NCBI GenBank assembly: GCA_030267965.1
Contig: BRYA01000112.1
Location: 25,944-89,943, forward strand
Length of the DNA: 64,000 nucleotides
Origin: Triparma columacea
Lineage: Eukaryota > Sar > Bolidophyceae > Parmales > Triparmaceae
Reading direction: 5' to 3'
Under the pieces are notes generated by a model. That model did no database searches. It was not told the origin of the DNA and worked only from the letters and a program-made list of their open reading frames with translations. Positions 33,775-45,655 of this stretch are shown here, piece after piece (positions within the stretch are counted from its first letter, which is position 1; each line of letters begins with the position of its first letter). The position numbers were made by a program, and so were the translations under genes.

Positions 33775-34225
33775 ATGGGTGCATGTTCGACGAAACCCTC
33801 TCGCGTAACGGAGGAGAATCTGACCGAGCCCGGCACTCCTCCTCCGGAGGAGGAAGACAAAATTAGCGGGGGGGGGAGCAGGGATAGTTACTCCAGTAAC
33901 ATCAGCGCGGGAAGCAGGACATTCGATGCGCAGGGGAAGCTACAATTCAAGGTGTCAGCGAAACAGAAGGAGGCGATGGGGAAGATTGGTGAGTAAGGGG
34001 GAGTGTTAGAGTCCTTCTTCTTGATTCTCCTTGCCCCTTCTTTCTCCTCGCTGCTGCAGCTTTTCGTGGAAGCTTCGCCCTCCTCTCCTCTTCTCTTACT
34101 TCCCCCCCTCCCCCCTCCACCCTCTCCCCAACTCAGATGCCCTTACATTGCAGAATATGGCAGACTTTGCTAAGGACATGGACAACATGTCCGAAGCGTC
34201 GGCGAATTCCAGCAGCAAGCAGTAG
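33775..34225 (+). CDS. Small probable lipid-anchored protein (MGAC N-terminus)
   Basis: Two exons (33775-33988, 34137-34225), phase 1, 100 aa. It begins MGACSTKPS: Gly2 suits N-myristoylation and Cys4 suits palmitoylation, so plasma-membrane or vesicle attachment is likely. The middle is Ser/Glu/Gly-rich (PPPEEEDKISGGGS) and the end helical and Met-rich (LTLQNMADFAKDMDNMSEAS). No family recognised. An acceptor CCCAACTCAG and matching phase support exon 2. Confidence 0.65.
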
Positions 34226-34389
34226 ACAATGGGGGGTCCGCAGCTCTTACCGACCACAGGCAGGACTTGCGAAGCAATTTTGGAACATAAATCGGATGTA
34301 ATGCGGAAAGGAAAAGACCCTTCAATTCCAATAAACTCCACTCGAACATAAAAAAGCGAAGATCATTTTTGTTTTCACAGCTTCAAAAT

Positions 34390-34656
34390 CTAGTTGGACT
34401 TCTTCGCCTGAGTGCCCTCCTTGAAACCATTCTTGAACCTCCTAGTCATGGTCTTCATGTAGCGCATACGTCCAGTACCGGTGGTCCTCCTTCCCTTCGC
34501 CTTCTGTCCCCAGTTGTACTGGCGGGTCTTGGCAGCAGGGTATCCGCAGCTGGAGCAGGTCTTCTTCTGGATGTGGTACGAGGACTTTCCGCAGCGACGG
34601 CAAATTGTGTGCGACTTGTTGTGCCTCTTTCCGAACGAAGTAGTTCCCTTAGTCAT
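34390..34656 (-). CDS. RPL37: 60S ribosomal protein eL37
   Basis: Single exon, 88 aa, the usual length. The N-terminus [22 protein letters not shown] and the second zinc knuckle CSSC give the C-x2-C ... C-x2-C finger. [28 protein letters not shown] is diagnostic for eL37. A cytosolic large-subunit structural protein. The intronless form and short flanks fit a highly expressed gene. Confidence 0.97.
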   Translation of the reverse strand: MTKGTTSFGKRHNKSHTICRRCGKSSYHIQKKTCSSCGYPAAKTRQYNWGQKAKGRRTTGTGRMRYMKTMTRRFKNGFKEGTQAKKSN

Positions 34657-35320
34657 TGTATAGGATTATTCTGCGAAGGGGTCGAGCAAAGATAACGGGG
34701 TGTTAGAAGGGTGGCAAGAAGAGAGAGAGAGAGTAGTGTGTTACAGACACGGCAGTTTAATAATGGGGAAAATTGAGTTTGGGGATCGCTTGGGGATGGG
34801 CGGATGAGCACTATTTCACCCAATTTGTCATTTGATACCATATTACTCAGTAGAGAAGGGCATTAGGCGTATATTATTTCGCACGTAGCGTCGAAAGGGG
34901 AATTCGAAGCCGGACAAGCCTGTATTTGGCAAAAACCTGAGGCTCGATATCGGGTCACAAGGTGGGCTTGTTCGGGCTGGGTGGCACATATATCGCATTT
35001 CGTTCGTTCGAGAGGTCTTAAAAAGACACAGGTGGCACATCGCTGAAAGGGGACGGGGTGTTTCGCACGTTTGGAAGAGTTTGGAGGTTGAGGACTCACT
35101 GTCGATTTTGGCTTTTTCTTGATGAGGAAATTGGGTGATGAGACATGTTGGAGAGCTCTCAAAATTTGATGATTTTTTTTTTCCACGATGCGGTTGGCGC
35201 ACACGACCGGAATCAACGGAAATGAAGTTTTGATCACTCAAAAAGTGGACGCTTATTGCACAACAATTCAACCCCCCCCTCTTCATGTTTCGATTTGAAA
35301 CCTCCACTTTCCTTCCACCC
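34657..35320. other. Intergenic, promoter side of RPL37
   Basis: 664 bp. Includes a GA run near 34720-34733. Overlapping minus frames at 34843-35340 do not resemble protein. No RNA gene recognised. Confidence 0.4.
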
Positions 35321-37987
35321 TCATGCTCCCCCCTCCCCACAAAGCACCTTTAACCTCTCTCCAGCACCCTCCTCCCCCCCCCCCTCCGCAAATCGCTCCC
35401 CCTCCCTAACCCTCCTAATATCCTTGTCCCTCCTGATGCCGTCAAAGTAGCTCATCTCCATGACCTCAACCGCTGTCTTCCTCCCCCCGTCCCAAACTCT
35501 CAAGCAACTCTTCAGAACCTCTTCCACCCCCCCCCCGCAAGCTACCCCTATCCTCCCTCCTCCGCCCTCGTCAGCGTCCCTAAAGAACTCACCCACCTTC
35601 CCCTCATTAACGTACTCGCTAACGTCCTCTATGCGCTTACCTACAACCCCAAGCACCATGTTCATCTGCTCCACGTAGTTACTACCGGGAAATAGAGGCC
35701 GCCGCGAAACGAGCTCACCCAAGATGCACCCGATGCTCCAAACATCCACCGCAGCCGTATAGCTCGTTATCCCTAAGAGCAGTTCGGGGGCTCTGTAATA
35801 CCTCGTCACAACGTATTCAGTGTTGTTCTTTCCCCCCTCTGCCCGCCCCTCCCCCTCCACAACACCTTCCACTCCCCTCGCCATCCCAAAATCGGCAACC
35901 TTAACGTTACACTTCCCATCCACCAAGATATTCCCTGGCTTCAGGTCCCTGTGCATCACCCCTCCCTCATGAAGTTTCGCAACCCCCCTGACCAACCCGT
36001 AAGCAATCTTGAGCACGTGGCCCTCCCCTAGTTTCGCGCTGCTACCGATGACTCTCCCAAGGTCCGTCCCCACCAGCTCCATCACGAGCCAGACGTCATC
36101 TCCTTGCCTTCCCCACCCCCAGACCTCCACGAGCCCCCTTTCTCCCTTGAAGTGCCTCAAAATGCGAATCTCCCTTTCGGTTTGCAGGCTCAAGTAACTG
36201 CTGGTGAATGGATTCTGGATCCTTTTCAGAGCGCGGATCCTGCCTACGCTGTCGGTAGCGCTATATATCGTACCAAACGCCCCTGCTCCGATTGATGAAT
36301 TCACTTTATATGACTCCTCTCCGATACGCATGTTGAAGAATTTGCCGTCCTCAATCCGCTGTCCATCTCCCTGTCCATCCTCTGACAGTGTTTCACTTTG
36401 TTTGTGGTCGCCTTGCTCGCCGACGCCTTGCTCGCCGACGCCTTGCTCGCCGTCACAATTTCGTTCACCGCTCAACCCACTCTTCCTCCTCTCGACCTCC
36501 ATTCTATTCCCTTCCCTAACAACGACCCTTATTCTCTCCTCTTCCAATCTCTTCGCAACACTCTTCAAACCCTTACCCAATATTCTATCCTCTGTGCCCC
36601 TTTCTCCTGTACCTTTGGCCCTCTTCAATAACTCGAGAACCTCTACAAATGCATGCTTGAGCATCCCCAACGACGACGGCGACGACGAAAAAGCCATCCC
36701 CAGCTTCTTGTGGTTGAGGACGCAATCGACCGCCTTAACTCTTACCTCTACGTTTTCATCGGGACTTTCCGCTACCTCGAACTCAACCTTCCCCTCTTCT
36801 CCCGTCTGCCGGTTCCTCCATTTCCCCTTAACTTCGTCCCCTACCCCAACCAGTGCGTACTCCTCTCCACCGACCCTAACAACCCTTGTAACATCTTCCC
36901 CAATCTCCACTTCTATAACCCCGTACTTTACCCAAACTGCAATTTCCGCCATGGCCCTCGGCAAAGTCCTCAGGTCCTCCTTCTCGCACCACCACTTCCC
37001 GCTCCTACAAACCTTCGCCTCCAACTCTGCTAGGCCCTCGAGAATTCCGGCAGGCTGTCGGGAGCCGATGCCCACCGTCAGGAACGTTAAGGAAGTCGGC
37101 AGTGAGGCCAGGGCAGACGCCGCGTTCTTAACAAGGTTCAGCACTCCGTAAGTGTCAGTTACGCCAATGTTGGGGTGTCCGTCTGTTATCAGGACAACGT
37201 AGTTTGATTTCATGACGGTTGTGTCAGGTGACGTTGAGTCGGTAGACAGAAGATGGAGAGAGCTTAGGAGAGCCTGAGGGGACGGAGAAATGCGGAGGGA
37301 GGGGGAAAGGGGTGAGGGGGTGAGGGGGGGGGAAGGTTCAGCATGTCATATCAAGGACAGGAGACGACGAGTTCCTCATTCACTTCTCGTATCCCTTCAC
37401 TCAGCGTATCCCTCCGCTCATGAGCAGCCTCGCCTCACCTCCCCCAAATCACTCTTCCCTTTAACCTTCAAATTCTTCGCAATCATTTCAATTGCCTTCC
37501 TCCCCCCATCAGATATTCTCTCCCTCTTCAATATAACGTGGGTCGTTTCGTTGTAGAGCAGGACAGAGAGTTCTGTGTTTAGTGGAAGTGTCGAGAGGAA
37601 AGTTGATAGAGAGGGCAAGAAAAGGGGACTGGAGAGAGACGTCGACATAGACCCCGACGTATCAAGCAGAAGTACAACGTGAGGAAGGGACGGAGGAGCG
37701 ATGGCGGACCCCACACCTACAGGAGAAGGATGAGGGGTTGCGAGGAGGGGCGCAAGAGAGCATGCAAATGTCAACAAAACCCGTCCATTCGAGTTTGCGG
37801 CCGTAGATGTCGCATGGAATCTTATATTTATGGGCTGTTGAGATGGAGGAAGTTGGGGGGGTTGGGGTGGGAGGGGAGATGAAGGCGGCTGAAGAGAGGG
37901 AGGGGGGGGTGGGTCTGTGTGTGTGGCCATTGTGGACTTTGCTTTCGGCACTGGATTTGTCCTGGGTACTGAGAACTGCAGCGACAA
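35321..37987 (-). CDS. Von Willebrand factor A domain fused to a TEY-type MAP kinase
   Basis: Two exons (37987-37439, 37273-35321), phase 0, 833 aa. After a Pro-rich start, a VWA domain begins near residue 105 with the MIDAS core DTSGS (residues 109-113). It continues across the intron (VVLITDGHPNIGVTDTYGV, FLTVGIG). A spacer of about 180 residues includes a GVGEQ repeat (15-bp DNA repeat, about 36414-36460). A complete kinase domain then starts near residue 510: GAGAFGTIY, ALKRI, HRDLKPGNIL, ADFGMARG and the activation segment TEYVVTRYYRAPE, the ERK-class dual-phosphorylation motif. Catalytic Lys, HRD Asp and DFG Asp are all present. The fusion is a single uninterrupted frame in exon 2. VWA domains bind metal and partner proteins; a scaffolded MAP kinase is the inference. 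Confidence 0.85.
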
Positions 37988-38203
37988 CCCAGCGCGTGGG
38001 GTCTTCTATTTCGTACTTTGTCGTAAACAATTTCTCTTCTGGAAAACTGATATATATCTCAAGCTTGATACAATATATTGTCCAAAACTGTTCCTCCCAC
38101 CGTCAGAGGAAGCACGCGAAGCAGTTCGAGTACGCGGAATGAATTCTGAATAAGTTAGTTGATCGTGAAACACCTCCCCCCACCGTCAGAGCACCACGGG
38201 TCG

Positions 38204-39249
38204 ATGATTCTCAAGAGGGCGGCCCTCACCGCCCTTCGAAGCAGCAGGGTGGTGTGCTTCTCCACCTCCTCCTCGTCCTTCTCCTCTTCCTCCCTGTCGC
38301 GGCACCCCCCGTTCGTGTATCACCCCGCGTACACGGCTCCAGACTGGCCAGAGAACCACACTTTTGCTATGTGGAAGTTCGAGGACGCGGCGCAGCGCCT
38401 GCTGGACGATGGGGTGGTGCGCAGCCCCGGTGACTTCTTCGCACCGGAGGAGCCCATTCCCGACGACATGTTCCTCCTTGCCCACGACCGGGCGTACTAC
38501 GAGGCCTTCGTGGACGACACGCTGGAGCCGGCGCTGCGGCGGCGGATCGGCTTCACGCAGCGGCCCAGCCACGAGGCGCTGGTGCGCCGGACGCGCCTCG
38601 AGGTCGCCGGCACGCTCCTGACGGCGCGGTTGGCGCTGGAGCACGGCATCGCTGCGAATGTCGCCGGGGGAACGCACCACGCCCACCGCGCCTGGGGCAG
38701 CGGCTACACAGCCCTCAACGACCTGGCGATCACGGCCCTGGCCCTGGTGGACGAGGGCTGCGTGGAGCGCGTGGCCGTCGTCGACCTGGACGTGCACCAG
38801 GGCGACGGCACTGCGGAGATCCTGGGCGGCAGCAGCGGCGGCGGCGGCGGCAGCTGCAGTGGTGGGCCCTTCTTCACCTTCTCGATGCACTGCGAGGACA
38901 ACTTTCCGCTCAAGTTCCACGCCCCGCACCTCGGGAACGACCGGTCGGACCTGGACGTGGGGCTGCCGTCGGGGACCGGCGACGAGGCGTTCATGGCGGC
39001 GCTGCGGGCCCACCTCGGCCCCACCGTCCTCGACGGATTCAAGCCGGACCTGGTGCTCTACGACGCCGGCATCGATCCGTTCGGCGGAGACCGGCTGGGC
39101 AAGCTGGAGCTGACCGAGGAGGGGCTCTACCGCCGCGACCTCTTCGTCATCAGCGAGTGCGCGCGCCGCGGCGTGCCCGTCGCGTGTGTCATCGGCGGCG
39201 GCTACGACCGCAACCGCACAGCCCTCGCCAAGAGGCACACCATCGTCCA
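38204..39249 (+). CDS. Histone-deacetylase-like hydrolase (3' end lost in gap)
   Basis: About 348 visible residues in one exon. The N-terminus (ILKRAALTALRSSRVVCFST plus a Ser-rich run) looks like a mitochondrial presequence. Zn-hydrolase motifs are intact: GGTHHAHRAWGSGYTALND, VVDLDVHQGDGT, SMHCEDNFP, LYDAGIDPFGGD and CVIGGGYDRN. This is the class IV/AcuC-like arginase-fold deacetylase pattern; the substrate may be acetyl-lysine or an acetylpolyamine. The reading frame enters the N run at 39250, probably 20-40 residues short of the end. The gene is visibly more GC-rich, with GCG/CTG/GAC codons, than all its neighbours. Confidence 0.85.
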
Positions 39250-39269
39250 NNNNNNNNNNNNNNNNNNNN
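39250..39269. other. Assembly gap (20 N) cutting two convergent genes
   Basis: Twenty N, possibly an arbitrary size. The HDAC-like frame enters it from the left and the Na+/H+ exchanger tail from the right, so both C-termini are missing and the real gap must hold two stop codons. Confidence 0.98.
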
Positions 39270-41391
39270 TCGTAGGTGTCTTCTTTGCTCCAAAGTCAAA
39301 GATATTCCTACTGCTATCCCTTCTGCTAAGTTGCCTTTGCCTCGTCGACTTATTCGTCATGGCGCTCCCAATGCTTCCCACGCTTCCGACATTCCTCCCT
39401 CTCCCAACCTCCTTGGCACTCTCGGGAAAGAAAATCCTCCCAGCGCCCCCGTCGCCCCCGTCGCTGTCCCTTGGTGTTTCCCCGACGACGCCTCTCTCCA
39501 TCATGCCGTCGTGAAGCACGAGGGTCCTCCCCTCCATCTCCACGCCGTCCTCCTCTTCCTCCCAGCCCTGGCGCTGCTGTTGATCTATTTCACACCTCTC
39601 CCCGACAGTCCATCTGTAAACGACCTCGTGGACCCTCCTTATGCCTCCAACCCCCCACTTAGGCCGTGGTATGCTGGCGTCGTCGAACCCCTCTTCGTCG
39701 ACCCCGGTGTCGATGCCCAGGCCCTCTAGCATGCTCTCGGTCCCTCCACCCATGGTGAAAGTGGTGACCAAAACGACAGCCATTGTTGTGACGACAAATA
39801 CACCCCTGTTCCCGTAGTCGTCCGGGAAAGTTTGCGCGCACGCGAACGCCACGGCCCCCCTCAGTCCAGACAGGTATAACATGTGCTGGGTCTTGGGTTT
39901 AACGAGCATCTCGCCCGAGGGCGACTTGTCGTACACCACGTAGTTCAGAAAGTAGGAGATCGGGTACACGTTGACAGCCCTCGCGAGGAGGCAGCAGGCT
40001 AGTGTGGCGAGCACGAATGCGGCGTTTAGGGCTTCTGGTTCTGTGCTGGTGAGGCCGAACACGCTGAGGCCTAGCTGGAGGAATATCGCGGTCTCCGCGA
40101 GGTGGGCGAGGATCCTGAAGAAGTCGTCCATGACGAGCTTGGACTCTGGGGTCAGGTTCTTGGCGCCGTAGCACTTGCACATGATGCCCGTGAAGAGGAT
40201 CGTGACGATGCCGCTCATGCTCAGGACCTCCGCCACGAGGAAGGGCAGGTAGACTACGAGCGAGAACATGCCGCACTCGATCAGCACGCCGTCTTCCCCG
40301 CCCTTGACGAGCCTGGTGATCTTGGACGCGATTATGCCGCACACGAGGCCGAGCAGAGTGCTGCAGACAAAGATTATGCCAAAGTCGAATAAAGCCGTCC
40401 CCACGCTGGAACCGGAGTGCTGGATGCCGACGAACTTACGGAGGGTCTCGTACATTACCAAGCCCACGGCATCGTTGAGGACGGACTCCCCAAACACTAG
40501 GTAGAACAGCGTCGGGTCCACTCTCTTTGACTGGAAAACAGCGAGGGTAGAAACTGCACGGGCGGGGGGGGAGGGGAGGGGTAAAGAGTTAAGGAATCAG
40601 TCAGGGAAGAAGACGGAGGAAGCGACTTGTAGGAGCAAAGGGTTACATGCCTGTTACTGTCCATTCTCACCTGGATCAGTAGCGCTTATGAGAGCCCCGA
40701 ACGCCAGCGTCTCCGACAGAGTCGGTTGGAACCCGCTGCAATTTACAGCTTGCGTCACCTTGTACAGTCCCAGCCCTATAACGGCCGAGCTTATGGCCGT
40801 GCCTAAGATGGCGTAGAAAGAAATAGCGGGGAGGAGGGGGTAGAAGAGGGACCTGTTCATGTGGTAACCCGAGTTGAATATGATAGGAGGGAGGAGGAGG
40901 AGGAAGAAGGTGGTCGGGGAGAACTGGAGGAGGTAGTCCTGCACGGTGGACGTAGAGGACGTGGACTCCTCAGTGCTGCTTGTCTTGGTGGTGTTGGTCG
41001 TTATGACCGACCGAGAGTCACCAGTTATCATACACATTAGCCAACCAGCTACTATACCCACTAGCATGACCAACCCGGCCTCCGGCACGTATCTCCCCAA
41101 TACGCTGTACAGCCGACCCTTGATACGCGTTGATAACTTTTTGGTGTGTTTGCCCACCTTGTTTGAGGGAGAAGATTCCCCTTCTATTTGTTCCTCTAAA
41201 AGCATTATCCTCGCACCTTCATGCTTCAAGTGCTCTAACAGCCTAGTTGACCCCAACGCCAGAGCTAACAGGGACAAAAAGACAAGGAAAAAAGAGGACA
41301 ACAATGCCTCCACTGACGGTGACCCAAATGGATGTGAATGGAAACCTGAGAAAGGGGACAATAACGGATCATCATCTTCAGTTGACATCAA
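39270..41391 (-). CDS. Na+/H+ exchanger, CPA1/NHE family (C-terminal tail cut by gap)
   Basis: Two exons (41391-40671 and 40553-39270), phase 1. Across the splice the sequence reads LISATDPVSTLAVFQSKRVDP, then LFYLVFGESVLNDAVGLVMYETL, the NHE core with the essential ND pair. Membrane helices fill about residues 25-470 (for example FFLLLLPPIIFNSGYHM, GIVTILFTGIMCKCYGAKN, LYLSGLRGAVAFACAQTF). A hydrophilic tail with Ser/Arg-rich sequence (RQRQLSRRDSSRN) follows and is truncated by N. Likely role: electroneutral cation/proton exchange at plasma or endomembranes. The second exon starts directly after a poly-C/pyrimidine tract and GTGCAG. Confidence 0.92.
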
Positions 41392-42058
41392 CTCTGGGAC
41401 TATGGGGAATAGATGGGGAATAGATGGTCTTAAAGTGTTCTAGTGGAAATGGACGGTGCCGAGCCAGAAAAATCCAAAAGGAGGAGGGAGAGAGGGAGGA
41501 GGGAGAGAGTCAGTCAGTCGAGGAAGGGAGGGGAAAAGAAGAAGAAGAAGAGGGGAAATGGGACAGGGAGGGAAGAAGGAGGGAAAGGAACAGGGACGAC
41601 ACCAAACGAGAGGAGGAGGGGAGAGAGGAGAGAGACACCCAGAGAGACAGGGAAGGGGAAGGGGAGGGGAAGGGGAAATTCGATGTTGTTCGTCGGGTGG
41701 AAGATTGATTTAATAACACTAATTGCTAAGATATAGCCAGTATTAGATGAACTAATAGTAACTCCAGAGGAATTAAAGCGCTAGTGTACTCGTTAAGATA
41801 AAGGATACAGGGAGTGTAAGATGTGGATTAGGGTTGAAAAATGGGACAATGCAAAATCCACATACATCCCTCCCTTCGCTCCTCTCCCCAATCCAAATTC
41901 CGAACAATTTCATTTGCCCTCTCCTGCAAATTTGTCGCGTTTCACCTCTCCACATCACCCTTCCATAACATTGATTACCAAAAATCAAACTATCATCCCT
42001 TTAATCACTAAATTCCACCTACTTTCAACCTTTCCATCTCAAACACTCGAGAATACAA
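41392..42058. other. Intergenic with polypurine tract
   Basis: 667 bp between divergent NHE and ENY2. About 41462-41680 is almost purely A/G on the plus strand (over 200 bp), a sequence able to form triplex DNA. Open frames across it (RRER-type) are composition artefacts. The right part, toward ENY2, is AT-rich. Confidence 0.6.
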
Positions 42059-42565
42059 ATGACTGAGTAAGTGGTCCTATGATCGTTTTCGCGACTCTTT
42101 TCGTTACTACCCCCCCAAAGCCTTCTACGGATAAGCCACTTGACCGCTTTTTACTCTCCCTAAGCCAAAGTGACCTTAAAATTTCCCCCCTTCCCCTCCC
42201 GTCTTCCAACAGTAAATTTATTTTACTCTAACACCTCCCTCCCTACCCCCCCCCACCCCCCCCATAGCACTCAATCCGACCGCCGTAAGAAGGACGAGGC
42301 CGTCCGCGCCACAATCATGCAAAAGTTGATCGAGACAGGTGAGAAGGACCGTTTAAAGCAGATCCTCCGGGACAAGCTCGTAAAGTGCGGCTGGCGCGAC
42401 GAGCTCAAGGAGTACTGCAAGGAGGTCATCAGGAACAAGGGGCTGGAGAAGATCACGGTCGACGAGCTTGTGTCGGAGATCACCCCGAGGGGAAGGGCTA
42501 CGGTGCCGGAGAAAATCAAGGGGGACCTACTGCAGGATATCAGGCGCTTCCTGCAGAGCACGTAG
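42059..42565 (+). CDS. ENY2: ENY2/SUS1 transcription and mRNA-export factor (8-nt first exon)
   Basis: Exon 1 is only ATGACTGA (42059-42066), exon 2 is 42268-42565, phase 2, giving [18 protein letters not shown], 101 aa, the exact family length. [56 protein letters not shown] and LLQDIRRFL match ENY2. The protein sits in the SAGA deubiquitinase module and in TREX-2. The intron acceptor CCCATAG follows a poly-C tract. Confidence 0.93.
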
Positions 42566-42764
42566 GGTTTTGGTTGGGGGTTGAGCCGGGGAATCTTTGC
42601 ACCTAGCATGGCAATCCGTGGTAAGGAATAGTGGGAGAAACATTCCTTCACAAAAGTCTTTTTCCCTATCTTTTCCCCTATCTTTTTCCCTATTCCATGT
42701 CTTGCGTCCCCAGCCCCGTTCCACCCCCCTACACCCTTGTCTACCCTACTGCACTGCGCCGTGA

Positions 42765-45082
42765 TCAAACAAGCTCCACATCGACGCCCCCCTTAATATC
42801 CTTCCTATCATCTGCCCCCCCAGCCTCCTCCTCTGACGGATTATTATCAACCTGATCATGATGTTTATTCTTGGGGTTGAGTCTCTTGATCCTCTGCCTA
42901 AGCTTCTTGACGACGACCTTGGCGTCAGGCAGCGACTTCTTCTTGCTCTCCAAGTCCCCTATCGCGTTCCTCCACTTCCTCACAAACTCAACCTCCACGC
43001 CGTCCTTCCTCAACTTGTCCGCAGCGGAGATGCGGAGCGTGACAATCAGGATGTACATCATGCACAAACCGATCCCGATCTGAAACATTGAGGGTATGAA
43101 GTTCAAGGCCGCGGATTCGAGGAGGTTGAAGGTTCCCACCACGCCGCCGACGCAGATGAAGAAGATGGTAATGCCCAGCCAGCGGCGCCTTGTCAGCTGA
43201 TGGAACAAGAAGTCCGTGTTGGCGGACTGGCTGAGAACCTTCAGGTCATTCAGGGAGAAGTGGTCAAGCAGGTCTCCTAAGCTCTTTTCTTCTGCGCTCA
43301 TGCTTCCGACGGCTGGCACGATCTTCTTCGTGATTGGATCCTCGGCCGGAAGCCCTGCTGCGTGCAGGGCAATCCCGTCAGAGATCGCCCTGTTGATCCC
43401 CTCGTGAGTGATGGGGTAGTAATACTTGATGTAGAAGCTGAATATGTTCATTATCACCGGGAAAGCAATGTATATGATGGAAATGACGTTGCGGACGGCG
43501 GCAGGCTGGGCCTGCGGCACGCCTGCCTCTGTTGGCACGAACCCTGCAGCCGCAATCAACGCGATTGGCAGCGCCTGGGTGGGGATGCTCACAACCTTGG
43601 GAACAAAGGAAATGAACATAGTGAACTGGGCCTCCCTGCGCTCGCCGGTTATGAACTCGTCGTAGTCGATGGTGTCGGCGAGGGTAGAGTCGTTGAGGAA
43701 GCGGGCGCCCAAGGGTGCACCGTTGAGACAGGTGACGAGCATGGCGGGTATAATATCTCCCTCCCCGACAAACACAAAGAGGCTGTTGGTGATGCCGTTC
43801 ATGAAGTTGAAACCCAGCCAGGTGTTCCTCTTCCCAAACTTTCTACAGCACCAGAGCCAGAAGGGAGTCGCAATGATGGCCGTGATGAAGAAAGCAGTGA
43901 GGCCGAGGGCAAGCCAAACTTCATCCTCTGTGTCAGAGTGTGCGGAGGGTCGGACGACGTACTTGAGGTAGAAGGGCATCGTGGCGGCGACCGCAAACCA
44001 ACCGACGGAGTCAAGGAAAGAAGCAAAGAGAAGGGTGGCGAAGGGACCGTTCCTAAAGGCCCTATTCATGGACGCAACTAGTGGAACGGGCTTCTGCTTC
44101 TGGCTCTCAGGCCTCTCCCTCAGGGAGTGAACAAGGTACATTTGTGTGCACACGAACCAGGTCCCAAAGAAAAGGCCCACGATGCAGAATGACCACTCCT
44201 TCGAAATGCCAAATGCCATTTCAACCCCCGGCGGGCCGGCAGCTCCTATCAGGGTTCCGACCATGCCAAATACATTCTGGACGAAGTACATGTTGCTCCT
44301 CTCGACCGTGTCCTCAGTTAGCTCCGGCCCGAAGGCGTTGTAGGGGACGTTGCAAAGCGTGTCAGAGAGGTAGAAGAGGACAAACGTGAAACCGTACCAG
44401 AAGCTGCGAGGAGTGGAGGTGGGATATAAAGAGGTTAGTAGGAGGAATGTAGGAGGAGTGTAGGAGGAGTGTAGGAGGAGTGTAGGAAGAGCGCAGGACG
44501 AGCGAAGCGATGACCTCCTAAATGCAGACGCAGTGTAGGAGGCGTAATTCTTCGCACATTTCATCATTCTCACCTCACGCCGTTTGTGTTTTTAAGGCCT
44601 GGGGCAATCACACCCGGGCTCATCAGGAGAAAGGCACTGAAGGCGAAGCACCAGCAGCCGACAAAGATGAAGGGTCTCCTTCTCCCGTACTGGGTCCTTG
44701 TCGAATCGCTCCACCAGCTCATGAGGGGATCAGTGAGTACGTCAAAGCTCCTAGCGAAGGCCGTGAAGAACGCCAGGTAACTGAGCTGGGCCCCGAGGTA
44801 CTCATAAAAGAGAGTTGCATGGACTGATATTAGCATGTATATGGAGAAGATGGAGAACTGCGGCGCACCGAAAGTGAGCTTGACCTTCATTGGCATTCTT
44901 GAAATCGGCTCCAGGTGGTCATTGGCGTCGACCGTTAGGTTGTCAGTTTCCCCCATATTAATTTTGGGCTCCCCGGCAATGTTTGTCCCAGTTTGAGACG
45001 TTGAGTAACGGAAAGTTCCAGAACGAAGTTCATTTGTTAGTGCCCGGATCTCCTGGGACTCCGATCTGTTGAAGCTTTTCAT
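42765..45082 (-). CDS. MelB/GPH-type major facilitator transporter (MFS_2)
   Basis: Exons 45082-44574 and 44403-42765, phase 2, 715 aa. The Met at 45082 is the first in frame; non-ATG frame extends upstream. A hydrophilic N-terminus precedes 12 predicted membrane helices. The loop DVLTDPLMSWWSDSTRTQYGRRRPFIFVG is the GPH-family cytoplasmic loop signature, and LNDSTLADTIDYDEFITGERREA the central one. A central hydrophilic insert (PITKKIVPAVGSMSAEEKSLGDLLDHF) and a charged C-terminal tail are present. GPH members are cation-coupled sugar or lysolipid symporters; the substrate here is unknown. The intron contains an imperfect gtaggaggagt tandem repeat (about 44438-44490). Confidence 0.88.
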
Positions 45083-45655
45083 GCCTGTGATCTTTGGGCT
45101 TGATTCAGGCGCAGGGTTCACCCTGACCGCCGAGCTGGATGAGAGGGGTATTTTGAAAGAATTTGAGGGAAGCAAGAGTCACCCGAACCACCACACGTGA
45201 ATTGGAAGGAGATGAATCGAGCTACACCGTAGAATACTATTAGATTTCGAATCCAACTACTTTTTAGCCCCAAAGGGAAGCTGAATTTTTGCCTGGATTC
45301 TGCGCCCGATTGCCCGAACTGAAATTTTATGAAATCAAATTGAACCAAGTCCAACACGTTTCTTGGGGAAAATTAGCACATAACGGCTAGGTGAAGTTAC
45401 GTGCGTTGCGTCATCATTTGTTCTCCCCAACGGCAATATTTCAGTTTTTCCTAAATTTCAATAATTCCAAGAAAATCTTTCTTGAAAAGAAAACTCTCCA
45501 AGAAGGTGAGACACGCGATGTGACCTCTTCAGCTGCACGTCCTTCCACTTCTTGCTACTTATATTACTCTAATACCTCTGTTCTAACCCTGTCTTTGACT
45601 TTTTGTGTGTATGGTCGAAGGCCATCCACATTTTCTGAGTCTACTTTGAGCTTCT
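45083..45655. other. Divergent intergenic (transporter / TSR2)
   Basis: 573 bp. The minus-strand frame upstream of 45082 is open to 45175 but lacks an ATG, so a missed upstream exon of the transporter is possible. Nothing else is recognised. Confidence 0.4.

Noticed and set aside
34843..35340. Overlapping minus-strand frames between RPL37 and the VWA kinase
   Set aside because: Two frames are open over the same bases with biased residues and no domain.
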